Positions 1 through 6,532 of a stretch of DNA of 12,621 nucleotides are shown here, in pieces. The notes beneath the pieces were generated by a model that saw only the letters and a list, made by a program, of their open reading frames with translations, was not told the origin of the DNA and did no database searches. This DNA comes from Patulibacter sp040675535. Lineage in GTDB: Bacteria; Actinomycetota; Thermoleophilia; Solirubrobacterales; Solirubrobacteraceae. How positions within the stretch are numbered: position 1 is the stretch's first letter; the number at the start of each line of letters is the position of its first letter. The stretch covers positions 1 through 12,621 of the forward strand of contig NZ_JBFAPC010000160.1 of assembly GCF_040675535.1 (NCBI RefSeq), read 5' to 3'. The translations under genes and the position numbers were made by a program.

Positions 1-1
1 G

Positions 2-34
2 CGCTTGGGCGCGGCGCCGGAGGGCCAGGCGTGA
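2..34 (+). CDS. possible C-terminal end of a gene entering from the left edge (partial)
   Basis: Reading from base 2, ten codons followed by TGA encode RLGAAPEGQA. Nine of the ten codons end in G or C, which matches the codon style of the definite genes here. The piece is too short to assign a family and could be chance. The next bases show no obvious terminator hairpin. Confidence 0.25.
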   Translation, partial: RLGAAPEGQA

Positions 35-126
35 GCTTGACCGCTGTCGTCCCGAGCGCGTGGTCGCATCCGTCTTGCGAGTGATGATGAGGATCAGCTA
101 ACAGGACGCGAGGATGAGCGGTTTCG

Positions 127-270
127 CTGCGGGCGCCTCGCGTCGCGGAGGCGCCGTCGATTTCGGACACCCCCTGGCACAGGATCGACGGCGGCCCCGA
201 CCTGCGGCGCCTCGTGAGGCAGCGGCCGTCGATCTCGGACACCCCGTGGCACGCGATCGACGACACCTCC
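127..270. repeat. two-copy tandem repeat (about 72-75 bp unit) carrying nested hairpins
   Basis: Copy 1 (about 127-197) and copy 2 (about 202-270) align along most of their length. The best conserved block is 153-192 versus 225-264. Each copy holds two inverted repeats. In copy 1, GGCGCCTC (132-139) pairs with GAGGCGCC (148-155), and GCCGTCGAT (153-161) pairs perfectly with ATCGACGGC (184-192). In copy 2, GCCTC (209-213) pairs with GAGGC (216-220), and GTCGAT (228-233) pairs with ATCGAC (257-262). The stems survive although bases between them differ, so structure seems to be what is kept. Differences between copies are not biased to third codon positions in the plus-strand frame that spans them, which argues against a coding repeat. 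The function is unknown; a protein-binding site, an RNA structure or a mobile-element end are all possible. Confidence 0.7.
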
Positions 271-415
271 GGCCGGGACGCCCGAACCAGTCACCACCCC
301 GTCCCGATAGCCGAACGCTGGCCGGACGCAAAGGGGACGGCGCCGGCGATCACTCGGAGTTCGTCCGATCCGTCCCACTGACGATCCTTGAGCGGGACGC
401 CGCCGGCGCGCTGGC

Positions 416-444
416 GTCGTCAGATCTAGCCGTTATCAGACGAC
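416..444. terminator. imperfect inverted repeat, possible terminator of the small minus-strand genes
   Basis: GTCGTCAGAT (416-425) and ATCAGACGAC (435-444) form arms matching at 9 of 10 positions around a 9-base loop. It lies about 120 bases beyond the stop of the minus-strand gene ending at 564, so it could end that transcript. There is no T tract, and it could equally be a binding site. Confidence 0.3.
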
Positions 445-563
445 AGCTGAGGTGCTTACGCGCTCGCTGACCGTTGAGTAGCTGCCGGAGGCCATGGCGA
501 CTACACGCGTCGGGTCGGACCCGATGCAGAGGTCGGCCTTGTTCGGCTTCGTTGGTTCAAGCG

Positions 564-893
564 TCATGTTCGCCGGCGAGCAGTGGCTTGACTTTCTGGG
601 CGTCGCTCGTCGGTCATTGCCGTTTTGATCGTGGCTTCGAGGACGTCGCGGGGAACGCCGGCGGCCGCGGCGGCGGCGATCGCTTCGGACGATCGGCGGT
701 GGGCGTCGTTGAAGGCGGCACGGCGGCGGTCACCTACGCCGTCTGCGCCTTTCGCTTTCGAGTAGACGATCGCGTCGTGCGCTGCGTTGACCAACGCTCG
801 CTGCTGCTCCGTGAGGTTGTCGCGATCACCCACCGCACCGCTCTGCCGCCCGCTCGAGGCGGGCGTCAGAGCAGAGCGGTCACCGAGGGTCAT
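564..893 (-). CDS. small helical protein of unknown function (109 aa)
   Basis: I do not recognise a family. The chosen ATG at 893 gives 109 residues and overlaps the end of the upstream gene by 14 bases, which suggests translational coupling. An earlier ATG at 983 would add 30 residues but overlap the upstream gene by over 100 bases. Codons are mostly G/C-ending, though less strictly than in the redox block. Residues from about 27 on look like two or three amphipathic helices (LTEQQRALVNAAHDAIVYSK, then an Ala-rich helix and DVLEATIKTAM), with an Arg-rich tail. No signal peptide or membrane segment is seen. Small helical proteins of this type are common on actinobacterial integrated elements, but no integrase or relaxase is present here to support that. 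Confidence 0.55.
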   Translation of the reverse strand: MTLGDRSALTPASSGRQSGAVGDRDNLTEQQRALVNAAHDAIVYSKAKGADGVGDRRRAAFNDAHRRSSEAIAAAAAAGVPRDVLEATIKTAMTDERRPESQATARRRT

Positions 894-1182
894 CTTCGGA
901 GTTTCGGTCGCTGGGGCCCCGAATGTGTGAGTCGAGTGCGGACGGAACCTGGCGGTCGTCTGTCGCATTGGCAGCATCACCAACGTGGGCTATGAACGCG
1001 TCCAGGGTGCGCATCGTTCGGCCGAGAACGCGGTGCAGGGCTTCCAGCGACTGGAGTACGCGCTGGCGCTCCTCGGCAGCAAGCGGTGACGGTGCGGGTT
1101 CGACGAAGACTGCGGGCGGGGTCCGGTCCGGCCGCGGCAGGGGCCGAGCGGACGGGCGGCGGTCGGGTGTCTTGCTGCTCAC
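880..1182 (-). CDS. small protein of unknown function (100 aa)
   Basis: I do not recognise a family. A GTG at 1182 is preceded by a weak AGG about seven bases upstream and gives 100 residues. The N-terminal third is Pro/Arg-rich and probably disordered. Residues about 35-68 form a likely amphipathic helix or coiled coil (LAAEERQRVLQSLEALHRVL then GRTMRTLDAFIAHVG). The C-terminus is polar. Codon use is G/C-ending but moderate. The stop overlaps the next gene by 14 bases, so the two are probably one operon. The frame stays open upstream to about 1689, but that extension is low-complexity and not convincing. Confidence 0.5.
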   Translation of the reverse strand: MSSKTPDRRPSARPLPRPDRTPPAVFVEPAPSPLAAEERQRVLQSLEALHRVLGRTMRTLDAFIAHVGDAANATDDRQVPSALDSHIRGPSDRNSEDDPR

Positions 1183-1621
1183 ATCGGTACCTGGCTGGCT
1201 CCTCGCACCATGCACCGCGGCGCACGAAGGGTGCGCTCGAAGCGTTAGTGCGGTCGTTGACGATCCTCCCGCCATGCGGCGGTTCGGTGAATCCTCCCGG
1301 CACACGGCCCGGTGGCCGCGATCGTGGCGTCGGCGATTTCTTGTCGCCCAAGGCGGGAGTGCTGCTGGGCAAACCTGTCGTCCGCAGCGAAGCGTACGTC
1401 GTCTTGGCGAGATCGCGAAATGAACACCTGTCGTCTGACTGCAACTTCCTCCGTAGGGCAAACTGGACGTTCGTTGTCCGGAGAACCCCACAGACGAGGA
1501 CCATGCGTGCGAGGGGAGACGCGGGCCGGTTGGCCCCGGAGGCAACGCAGGCGTCCCAGAAAGGATCCTCCACTGGGACACCCCAAGCGGCCCGTCGCGG
1601 GGAACGCTCCGGGACGCGCGA
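1183..1621. other. gap without a supported gene
   Basis: Several frames are open through these 440 bases, but none shows the codon bias of its neighbours. The best is a minus-strand frame ending near 1245 whose last 60 or so residues look vaguely protein-like. It has no family resemblance and no clear start, and could be a decayed gene. The decamer ACCTGTCGTC occurs at 1373-1382 and 1424-1433; I would not read much into that. Confidence 0.35.
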
Positions 1622-1948
1622 TCAACGGTTGGGCGGGGTCGGGGTCGCCGCGGCTTCACCGTCCGCGTCAAGCATGAGCGTCGCGTCAAGGGAACGCCGG
1701 GTCGGCGAGACCATTCTCACCGCGCTGGCGGGGTGTGACGCGCGAGCGAGGTCCCGTTGCGCGAGCTCATCGGCCTCTGCTCGTGTCATCGCTGCGACCT
1801 CGGCCTGGCACGCCTGATGTGCTCCGAAGTCGCCGCGCCAGAACACGACGGGCCCGCCGTGCCCAGAGGCAGCGTTCACTCGCCACGCGACCGTCAGCGC
1901 GAGTACCAGCGCATCGAAGCGTCCGGGGTCAGGAGTCGACGCCCCCAC
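1622..1948 (-). CDS. hypothetical protein (108 aa)
   Basis: I do not recognise a family. GTG at 1948 is the only start codon after the in-frame stop at 1994-1996. A GAGG lies about 11 bases upstream of it. Most codons end in G or C, with more exceptions than in the redox genes. Residues about 10-21 are hydrophobic (FDALVLALTVAW), followed by a stretch with GPVVFWRGDFGAH and then a helical, Glu/Asp/Ala-rich region (QAEVAAMTRAEADELAQRDL). The tail is Pro/Ala-rich. The hydrophobic stretch is too short for a safe membrane call. The gene lies 45 bases downstream of, and in frame with, the 68-aa gene ending at 1994, so read-through or a broken fusion is conceivable. Confidence 0.5.
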   Translation of the reverse strand: MGASTPDPGRFDALVLALTVAWRVNAASGHGGPVVFWRGDFGAHQACQAEVAAMTRAEADELAQRDLARASHPASAVRMVSPTRRSLDATLMLDADGEAAATPTPPNR

Positions 1949-1993
1949 GCACCCGACAACCTCGAAGAACCCGTCGCCTCTTCCCGGACCCGT

Positions 1994-2200
1994 TCAGGAG
2001 ACGAGCTCCGGCGAGACGTGGGACGCACCGACGACGGGGCCGGAGAACGGGAACGGCGGTGCCAGGTACGCAGACGGGCGCGGCGGCCGGGCGGGCGTCG
2101 GCACCACGGCGGGGGCCCGGGCGACGTGCAGGAGCTGGATCGCCGGGGGCGCGGGGGTCGTACGCAGGCGACGGGCGGCGGTGAAGTTCGAGGTGCTCAT
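1994..2200 (-). CDS. small Pro-rich protein divergent from the response regulator (68 aa)
   Basis: No family is recognised. The ATG at 2200 and TGA at 1994 frame 68 codons that almost all end in G or C. That is the strongest coding signal in the left flank and matches the redox block rather than the accessory genes beside it. The protein is Pro/Ala-rich (about residues 15-45, including TPAPPAIQLL and PTPARPPRP), then YLAPPFPFSGPVVGASHVSP. There is no signal peptide and no membrane helix. No Shine-Dalgarno sequence is visible, so a leaderless or near-leaderless message is possible. The three-box operator at 2235-2261 lies 35-61 bases upstream in the same orientation as the operators before the redox genes, which ties this gene to that regulon. 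Confidence 0.6.
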   Translation of the reverse strand: MSTSNFTAARRLRTTPAPPAIQLLHVARAPAVVPTPARPPRPSAYLAPPFPFSGPVVGASHVSPELVS

Positions 2201-2234
2201 GGGCACCACGATGCTCGGCAGACACGGGAGTGCC

Positions 2235-2261
2235 CTGGGACAACGCTGTGTCCCCGCTGAG
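2235..2261 (-). promoter_or_regulatory. three-box operator, 11-bp period, between the 68-aa gene and the response regulator gene
   Basis: On the plus strand CTGGG (2235), CTGTG (2246) and CTGAG (2257) start exactly 11 bases apart. Direct repeats on one face of the helix are typical of OmpR/PhoB-family binding. The array is 35-61 bases upstream of the minus-strand 68-aa gene and over 100 bases upstream of the response regulator start. It may therefore control the former, the latter, or both. Confidence 0.6.
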
Positions 2262-2351
2262 AGCGCGGACGACCGGAGAGGGCGTGCGCGGGCCGTCCGG
2301 ATGCTTCGGCGTCCCCCAGCCGTTGTCCAGGATTTCCCCAGGATCCGATCC

Positions 2352-2363
2352 GATACTCGTTCC
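2352..2363 (+). promoter_or_regulatory. candidate -10 element for leaderless transcription of the response regulator
   Basis: GATACT at 2352-2357 resembles a -10 hexamer. The expected start point, about seven bases downstream, falls on the A of the ATG at 2364. No Shine-Dalgarno sequence precedes that ATG, which agrees with a leaderless message. No convincing -35 is seen at 17-18 bases. Confidence 0.4.
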
Positions 2364-3080
2364 ATGAGCACGCAAGCGCTTCCCGCCCCGCGCGTCCTGG
2401 TCGTGGACGACGAGCCCAACATCGCCGACGTCGTCTCGATGGCCCTTCGGTACCAGGGCTACGACGTCGCGACCGCGGTATCGGGCGGTGATGCCCTGCT
2501 GCAGGTGGAGGAGTTCCGGCCGGAGATCATGGTGCTCGACGTCATGCTCCCGGACATGACGGGCTTCGACGTGGCCGCCAAGCTCGGGGCCCAACGCGGC
2601 GCCGTCCCGATCGTGTTCCTGACCGCCCGGGACGCCACCGAGGACAAGCTCCGCGGTCTCACGTCCGGCGGCGACGACTACATGACCAAGCCGTTCTCGC
2701 TCGAGGAGCTCGTCGCCCGGATCCGGGTCATCCTGCGCCGCACCAGCAAGACGGAAGAGCCGACGAACCTCCTGAGCTTCGTGGACCTCGAGATGAACGA
2801 GGACTCCCGTGAGGTCACGCGCTCCGGCCACCCGATTGACCTGACCGACACGGAGTACCGCTTGCTGCGCTTCTTCCTGCGCAACCCGCGTCGCGTCCTG
2901 ACGCGTGCCCAGATCCTCGACCACGTGTGGGACTACGACTTCGGGGGCGACGCCCGGGTCCTGGAGACCTACGTCAGCTACCTGCGCAAGAAGCTCGACC
3001 ACGCCGGCGACGAGCCTCTCCCGTCCATGATCCACACGGTCCGCGGCGTCGGGTACGCTCTGCGCGTCCCGCGCGGCTGA
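2364..3080 (+). CDS. OmpR/PhoB-family response regulator (238 aa)
   Basis: This is a cytoplasmic DNA-binding regulator, presumably phosphorylated by the kinase encoded 29 bases downstream. The receiver domain (about residues 9-125) has the acidic pair D15/D16, phosphoacceptor D59 in VLDVMLPDMTG, T87 and K109 (MTKP). The winged-helix output domain (about 136-236) has the standard TDTEYRLLRFFLRNP segment, a recognition helix around DARVLETYVSYLRKKL and the closing hairpin VRGVGYAL. Length is normal for the family. The ATG at 2364 places the receiver right at the N-terminus; the frame is open further upstream but reads as nonsense there. It probably binds the 11-bp direct repeats found before the 68-aa gene and the redox genes (inference from regulator class, adjacency and spacing). 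Confidence 0.95.
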   Translation: MSTQALPAPRVLVVDDEPNIADVVSMALRYQGYDVATAVSGGDALLQVEEFRPEIMVLDVMLPDMTGFDVAAKLGAQRGAVPIVFLTARDATEDKLRGLTSGGDDYMTKPFSLEELVARIRVILRRTSKTEEPTNLLSFVDLEMNEDSREVTRSGHPIDLTDTEYRLLRFFLRNPRRVLTRAQILDHVWDYDFGGDARVLETYVSYLRKKLDHAGDEPLPSMIHTVRGVGYALRVPRG

Positions 3081-3109
3081 TCGCCCGTTCCGCACCCGTT
3101 CGCCTCCCG

Positions 3110-4582
3110 ATGAGTCTCCGCGTCCGGTTGATCGCCCTGCTGTTCGTCCTCACCGCGGTGGCGATGATGGCGCTGGCCACCGTCACCTACACCAGCCAGC
3201 GCAGCGCCCTGCTCGACCAGGTCGACCAGCAGCTCGCCACCGCCCGCCCGGGCGTCGCCCAGCGTCTCGTGCGAGCCAACGACGACGACGGGTCCGTGGG
3301 CGACGGTCCGAGCGGCACCGGCGGGGACCTGATCCCGGGGTCCTACGGTCAGCTGCGCACGGCGTCCGGTCAGGCGCTCGGGACACCCGTGAAGGTCGCG
3401 CCGGCGTTCAACGCCACCGCACTGTCGAGTCCGGCACTGCCCGCCACCCTCGGCCCGGACGAGACGCTGACCGTGCAGGCGCAGGACGGCAGCAGCCTGC
3501 GCTACCGGGTCCGGACGTTCGCGCTCGGTGGTGCGCCGGGCGCCGGCGACGGCGGAGGTCGCCGCGGAGGGTTCGGCCAGACCGCCCAGGTCGCCGGTGC
3601 GGCGGTCGCGGTCGTCGCGATCCCGCTGACGGAGGTCGACGCCACGCTCTCGCAGCTCCTGAAGACCGAGATCCTCGTCATCGTCGTCGCGCTTGGGCTC
3701 CTGACCCTGCTGACGTGGCTCCTGGTGCGGATCGGTCTGCGGCCCCTGGACCGCATGACCGCGACCGCCGGGGAGATCGCCGCCGGTGACCTGGACCAGC
3801 GGGTCGTCCCGGCGGACGGGCGGACCGAGGTCGGCCGGCTGGGTGCCGCGCTCAACGGCATGCTGGGCCGCTTGGAGGGCGCGTTCGCCGAACGCTCGGC
3901 GAGCGAGGCCCGGCTGCGCCGGTTCCTCTCCGACGCGTCGCACGAGCTGCGCACGCCGCTGGCGTCGATCCGCGGGTACGCGGAGCTGTTCCGCGTCGGG
4001 GCGGTGAACGAGCCCGAGGACCTGAAGAAGGCGATGGGCCGGATCGAGGACGAGGCGGCCCGGATGGGCGTCCTCGTCGAGGACCTGCTCGTGCTCGCGC
4101 GCCTGGACGAGGCGCCGGAGAAGGACCACGCGCCCGTCGACGTCGCGCAGATCGCCGAGGACGCGGCGGAAGACGCGCGGGTGATCGACACCGACCGCCG
4201 GATCACGGTCCGCACCGACGGCGAGCGCATCGTCCAGGGCGACGACGGGCAGCTCCGCCAGGTCGTCACGAACCTCGTGCGCAACGCCTTGGTCCACACC
4301 CCCGCCGGCGGCCCCATCGACATCAGCACCGTCCGCAGCGGCGACCGGGTCGAGATCGAGGTCCGCGACCACGGCCGCGGGCTGCCCACCGACGATCCGC
4401 AGACGCTGTTTGACCGCTTCTGGCGGTCCGAGGGTGGCCGGACCCGCGGCAAGGGCGGAGCCGGGCTCGGTCTCGCGATCGTCGCGACGATCGTGTCGGC
4501 CCACCACGGGACCGTCGAGGCCCGGAACGCGGACGACGGGGGCGCGTCCTTCGTCGTCCGGCTGCCCGTGCGGACCGCTTGA
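3110..4582 (+). CDS. HAMP-domain sensor histidine kinase (490 aa)
   Basis: Membrane sensor and likely partner of the regulator encoded just upstream. TM1 is about residues 5-26 and TM2 about 187-206, enclosing an extracytoplasmic sensor of about 160 residues with no recognised fold. HAMP is about 207-259. The dimerisation domain has the H-box SDASHELRTPL with H278. The ATPase domain shows an N-box (TNLVRNAL, N388 and N392), G1 (DHGRGLP, 420-426), F-box (FDRFWRS, 434-440) and G2 (GGAGLGLAIV, 449-458). All catalytic elements are present. The sensor domain contains a Gly/Arg-rich segment (about 140-157, including DGGGRRGGFG) that resembles the Gly-rich parts of the secreted proteins in this block. 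There is no clear ribosome site before the ATG at 3110, so coupling to the upstream stop is likely. Confidence 0.95.
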   Translation: MSLRVRLIALLFVLTAVAMMALATVTYTSQRSALLDQVDQQLATARPGVAQRLVRANDDDGSVGDGPSGTGGDLIPGSYGQLRTASGQALGTPVKVAPAFNATALSSPALPATLGPDETLTVQAQDGSSLRYRVRTFALGGAPGAGDGGGRRGGFGQTAQVAGAAVAVVAIPLTEVDATLSQLLKTEILVIVVALGLLTLLTWLLVRIGLRPLDRMTATAGEIAAGDLDQRVVPADGRTEVGRLGAALNGMLGRLEGAFAERSASEARLRRFLSDASHELRTPLASIRGYAELFRVGAVNEPEDLKKAMGRIEDEAARMGVLVEDLLVLARLDEAPEKDHAPVDVAQIAEDAAEDARVIDTDRRITVRTDGERIVQGDDGQLRQVVTNLVRNALVHTPAGGPIDISTVRSGDRVEIEVRDHGRGLPTDDPQTLFDRFWRSEGGRTRGKGGAGLGLAIVATIVSAHHGTVEARNADDGGASFVVRLPVRTA

Positions 4583-4616
4583 CGCGTGCCGGGGCCGCGG
4601 CCGGCCCCGGCACGCG
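4583..4616. terminator. bidirectional GC-rich terminator hairpin between convergent genes
   Basis: A perfect 14-bp stem: C plus GCGTGCCGGGGCC (4583-4596) pairs with GGCCCCGGCACGC plus G (4603-4616), around the loop GCGGCC. It sits directly after the kinase stop and 14 bases from the stop of the convergent oxidoreductase gene, so it can serve both. It has no T tract, which is common in high-GC actinobacteria. Confidence 0.8.
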
Positions 4617-4630
4617 GCCGCCCGGCCCCG

Positions 4631-5968
4631 CTACTCGAAGCCTTCTGCCTGGATCGCGCGCATCGGCATCCCCAGCAACGCCAGGGTCACGGACGCCTCG
4701 GCGACCATCGCGGCCGGTCCGCAGATCAGGGCGCTCCAGCGCGCGATGTCGCGCGGCGCGTAGCGGCGCAGCAGCTGCTCCCCGACCCGGCCCCGCTCCC
4801 CCGGCCAGCCGGGCTCGGCGCGGGAGAGCGCGTGCACGACCTGCAGGTTCGGCAGCCGGCGCCCGAGCGCGGCGAGCTCCTCGCGGAACGTGATGTCGGC
4901 CCACTGCCGGCTGCCGTAGAGGAGCAGGAACGGCTTCGTGCTCCCGCGTTCGGCGGCGGTCCGCAGGACGCTCATCGCCGGAGTGATGCCGATGCCGGCC
5001 GCCAGCAGTATGCGACCGCGGCGGCGGTCGCCGTCGCGGACGGCCTCGCCGTGCGGACCGTCGACGAGGATCTCGTCCCCGGGCCGGAGGTCCGCGACGG
5101 CGGTCGTGAAGTCCCCCAGGGCCTTGACGGTGAACGACGGATGCTCGGGGTGCGCCGCGCTCGAGCTGAGCGTGAAGGGGTGGTCGTCGAGGCTGTACGG
5201 GGCGTGCGCGGGGCGCAGCCGCGCGAACTGGCCGGCGCCGAAGCGCAGGCCATCGTGACCGTCCGCCTCGAGCTCGAGGGTGACCGCGCCCCCGCGCTCA
5301 CGACGGACGGCGACCACCCGGTACGGCTTCAACGCCGTGCGGTACGGGTGGGCGACGCGGGCCCAGAACAGCGCGGCGGCCGCGGCGATGACCAGGGCCA
5401 GGACGACGTCGCGCTCGTCCGCCAACGAGGTGTAGGCACGCACCCAGATGACGTGGACGAACGACGCGGCGATCACGACGCCGGTCAGGGCCAGGTGCGA
5501 CGCGCGCCAATGCTCGAAGCGCATGCCGAGCTTCGCCCGCCAGATCGAGGTCACGGCGATCCCGACGAGCGCCAGCACGGCGATCGTCCCGGCGCGTGCC
5601 CGACCGGGGGCGTCGGGGACGTCGAAGAGCCGCAGCCGACGAGGATCGTCGAGCATGAGGATCGCGACGTGCGCGATCACGAGCATCAGGCTCGCCTTGC
5701 CCGCCTGACGGTGCAGGTGCAGGACCGGCCGCAGCCCGAAGACGCGCGTCGTCGACGCCCAGCGCCCGGACGCGATGACCTGCAGGGCGATCAGCGACAG
5801 CGCGGCGAAGCCGAGCGCGTCGGAGAACACGACGAGACGGCCTTGGGCACCCGGTTTGACGACCCCGATGGTCAGCCCCAGCGGGACGAGGATCACGGCG
5901 CCGTAGAGGGTGATCAGGAGCGCTCGACGGAGGGCCAGCCCGAACGGCGAACCGGAGGTCGTGGGCAT
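4631..5968 (-). CDS. ferric-reductase-type membrane haem/FAD/NAD(P) oxidoreductase (445 aa)
   Basis: Predicted to carry electrons from cytosolic NAD(P)H through FAD and two membrane b haems to the outside. The N-terminal half has about five or six membrane helices (about 15-36, 47-65, 90-106, 126-143, 158-177, 187-204). Paired histidines sit 14 residues apart in two helices, H86/H100 and H158/H172, the usual bis-haem pattern; H84 and H153 are also present. The C-terminal half is a ferredoxin-reductase-like module: the FAD motif HPFTLSS (263-269), the nucleotide-binding stretch AAGIGITPAMSVL (323-335) and CGPAAM (416-421). It ends in EGFE. A good ribosome site (GAGGAG) precedes the ATG at 5968, 24 bases after the Gly-rich gene, so the two are probably cotranscribed. 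The physiological acceptor cannot be read from sequence. Confidence 0.88.
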   Translation of the reverse strand: MPTTSGSPFGLALRRALLITLYGAVILVPLGLTIGVVKPGAQGRLVVFSDALGFAALSLIALQVIASGRWASTTRVFGLRPVLHLHRQAGKASLMLVIAHVAILMLDDPRRLRLFDVPDAPGRARAGTIAVLALVGIAVTSIWRAKLGMRFEHWRASHLALTGVVIAASFVHVIWVRAYTSLADERDVVLALVIAAAAALFWARVAHPYRTALKPYRVVAVRRERGGAVTLELEADGHDGLRFGAGQFARLRPAHAPYSLDDHPFTLSSSAAHPEHPSFTVKALGDFTTAVADLRPGDEILVDGPHGEAVRDGDRRRGRILLAAGIGITPAMSVLRTAAERGSTKPFLLLYGSRQWADITFREELAALGRRLPNLQVVHALSRAEPGWPGERGRVGEQLLRRYAPRDIARWSALICGPAAMVAEASVTLALLGMPMRAIQAEGFE

Positions 5969-5992
5969 GGGTGCCGCTCCTCGACGCCGCGC

Positions 5993-6307
5993 TCAGCGGT
6001 CGCCGAAGCGGCCGCCCCCGCCACCCCCGCCACCCCCGCCACCCCCGCCGAAGCCTCGATCACCACGGCCACCGCGTCCCCCGTCGCCGTCGCCATCGCC
6101 GGCGACCGTCTGGGCGACGGGCGTGTCGTCGTCGAGCGTGTCGTCGGTCGCCGCCGCGGTCGCGGCGACGGCGGGCACGGCGGCGGCCGGCAGAGGCGGG
6201 CGCGGGGGCGCGGAGCCGCCGGTGGCCATGGCCACGGCCGCTGAGGCGAAGACGACGAGGGCGACCAACCCGGTGAGCAGGCCGCGGAGAGGAGCGGAGG
6301 GGCGCAT
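5993..6307 (-). CDS. secreted Gly-rich small protein (104 aa)
   Basis: Function unknown. A signal peptide is clear: MRPSAPLR, then a hydrophobic core LTGLVALVVFASAAVA with likely cleavage near residue 26. The mature part is Ala/Pro-rich, has an acidic DDTLDDDTPV patch (about 56-64) and ends in a low-complexity tail rich in Gly, Asp and Arg with 13 consecutive Gly (87-99) before RFGDR. A GGGAG site nine bases before the ATG at 6307 supports the start. It is the first gene of a pair with the ferric-reductase-like gene, and the CTGRG boxes at 6330-6366 lie just upstream. The acidic and Gly-rich tail could bind metal or the cell wall, but that is a guess. Confidence 0.75.
   Translation of the reverse strand: MRPSAPLRGLLTGLVALVVFASAAVAMATGGSAPPRPPLPAAAVPAVAATAAATDDTLDDDTPVAQTVAGDGDGDGGRGGRGDRGFGGGGGGGGGGGGGRFGDR
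6015..6049. repeat. 9-bp microsatellite inside the Gly-rich gene
   Basis: Four near-perfect copies of the plus-strand unit CCCCCGCCA (units starting at 6015, 6024, 6033 and 6042) encode Gly-Gly-Gly on the minus strand. The unit length is a multiple of three, so copy-number change would alter Gly-tract length without shifting the frame. Confidence 0.85.
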
Positions 6308-6329
6308 GGTCACAGGCTCCCGCCCGCGG

Positions 6330-6366
6330 CTGGGCTCGCTCTGAGCGGCTCCTGAGACTCCCTGGG
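6330..6366 (-). promoter_or_regulatory. four-box operator upstream of the Gly-rich/ferric-reductase operon
   Basis: Plus-strand boxes CTGGG (6330), CTGAG (6341), CTGAG (6352) and CTGGG (6362) are spaced 11, 11 and 10 bases. They lie 23-59 bases upstream of the ATG at 6307. This is so close to the start that binding here could repress, or the promoter spacing could be unusual. Confidence 0.6.
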
Positions 6367-6464
6367 AACGAGCGCGGACCGGCCTCGGGAGACCCCGTCG
6401 GCGGCACCGCTGAACCCCACACCACGAGCATGCCGCGCGGGGATGAGAGCCGTGCAAGAACTCC

Positions 6465-6480
6465 CTGGGCGGTTCCTGGG
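6465..6480 (-). promoter_or_regulatory. second two-box operator upstream of the Gly-rich/ferric-reductase operon
   Basis: CTGGG at 6465 and 6476 start 11 bases apart and lie 158-173 bases upstream of the ATG at 6307, in the intergenic gap after the SIP-like gene. The distance suits an upstream activation site. Confidence 0.5.
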
Positions 6481-6532
6481 CGCGCTCGCGTGCTGCGGCG
6501 ATCGACCGCTCGTCGCTCGCGCCGCGGCCGGG

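Larger units (their letters stand above)
35..563. other. gene-poor left flank
   Basis: About 530 bases without a convincing gene. Open frames exist on both strands, but they are Arg/Pro/Gly-rich and lack codon bias or recognisable domains. The notable contents are the tandem hairpin repeat at about 127-270 and the imperfect inverted repeat at 416-444, both listed separately. I see no tRNA or transposase. Confidence 0.5.

Noticed and set aside
436..1436. An 11-base inverted match (TCAGACGACAG at 436 and CTGTCGTCTGA at 1426) as possible element ends
   Set aside because: A match of this length is expected by chance between sites in a window of this size, and no transposase or target duplication is seen.
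1929..3095. A 388-codon minus-strand frame opposite the response regulator
   Set aside because: Antisense shadow of the receiver and DNA-binding domains; charged low-complexity sequence.
4586..6244. A 552-codon plus-strand open frame opposite the 445-aa oxidoreductase
   Set aside because: Shadow of the minus-strand reductase and Gly-rich genes; no domain or plausible start.
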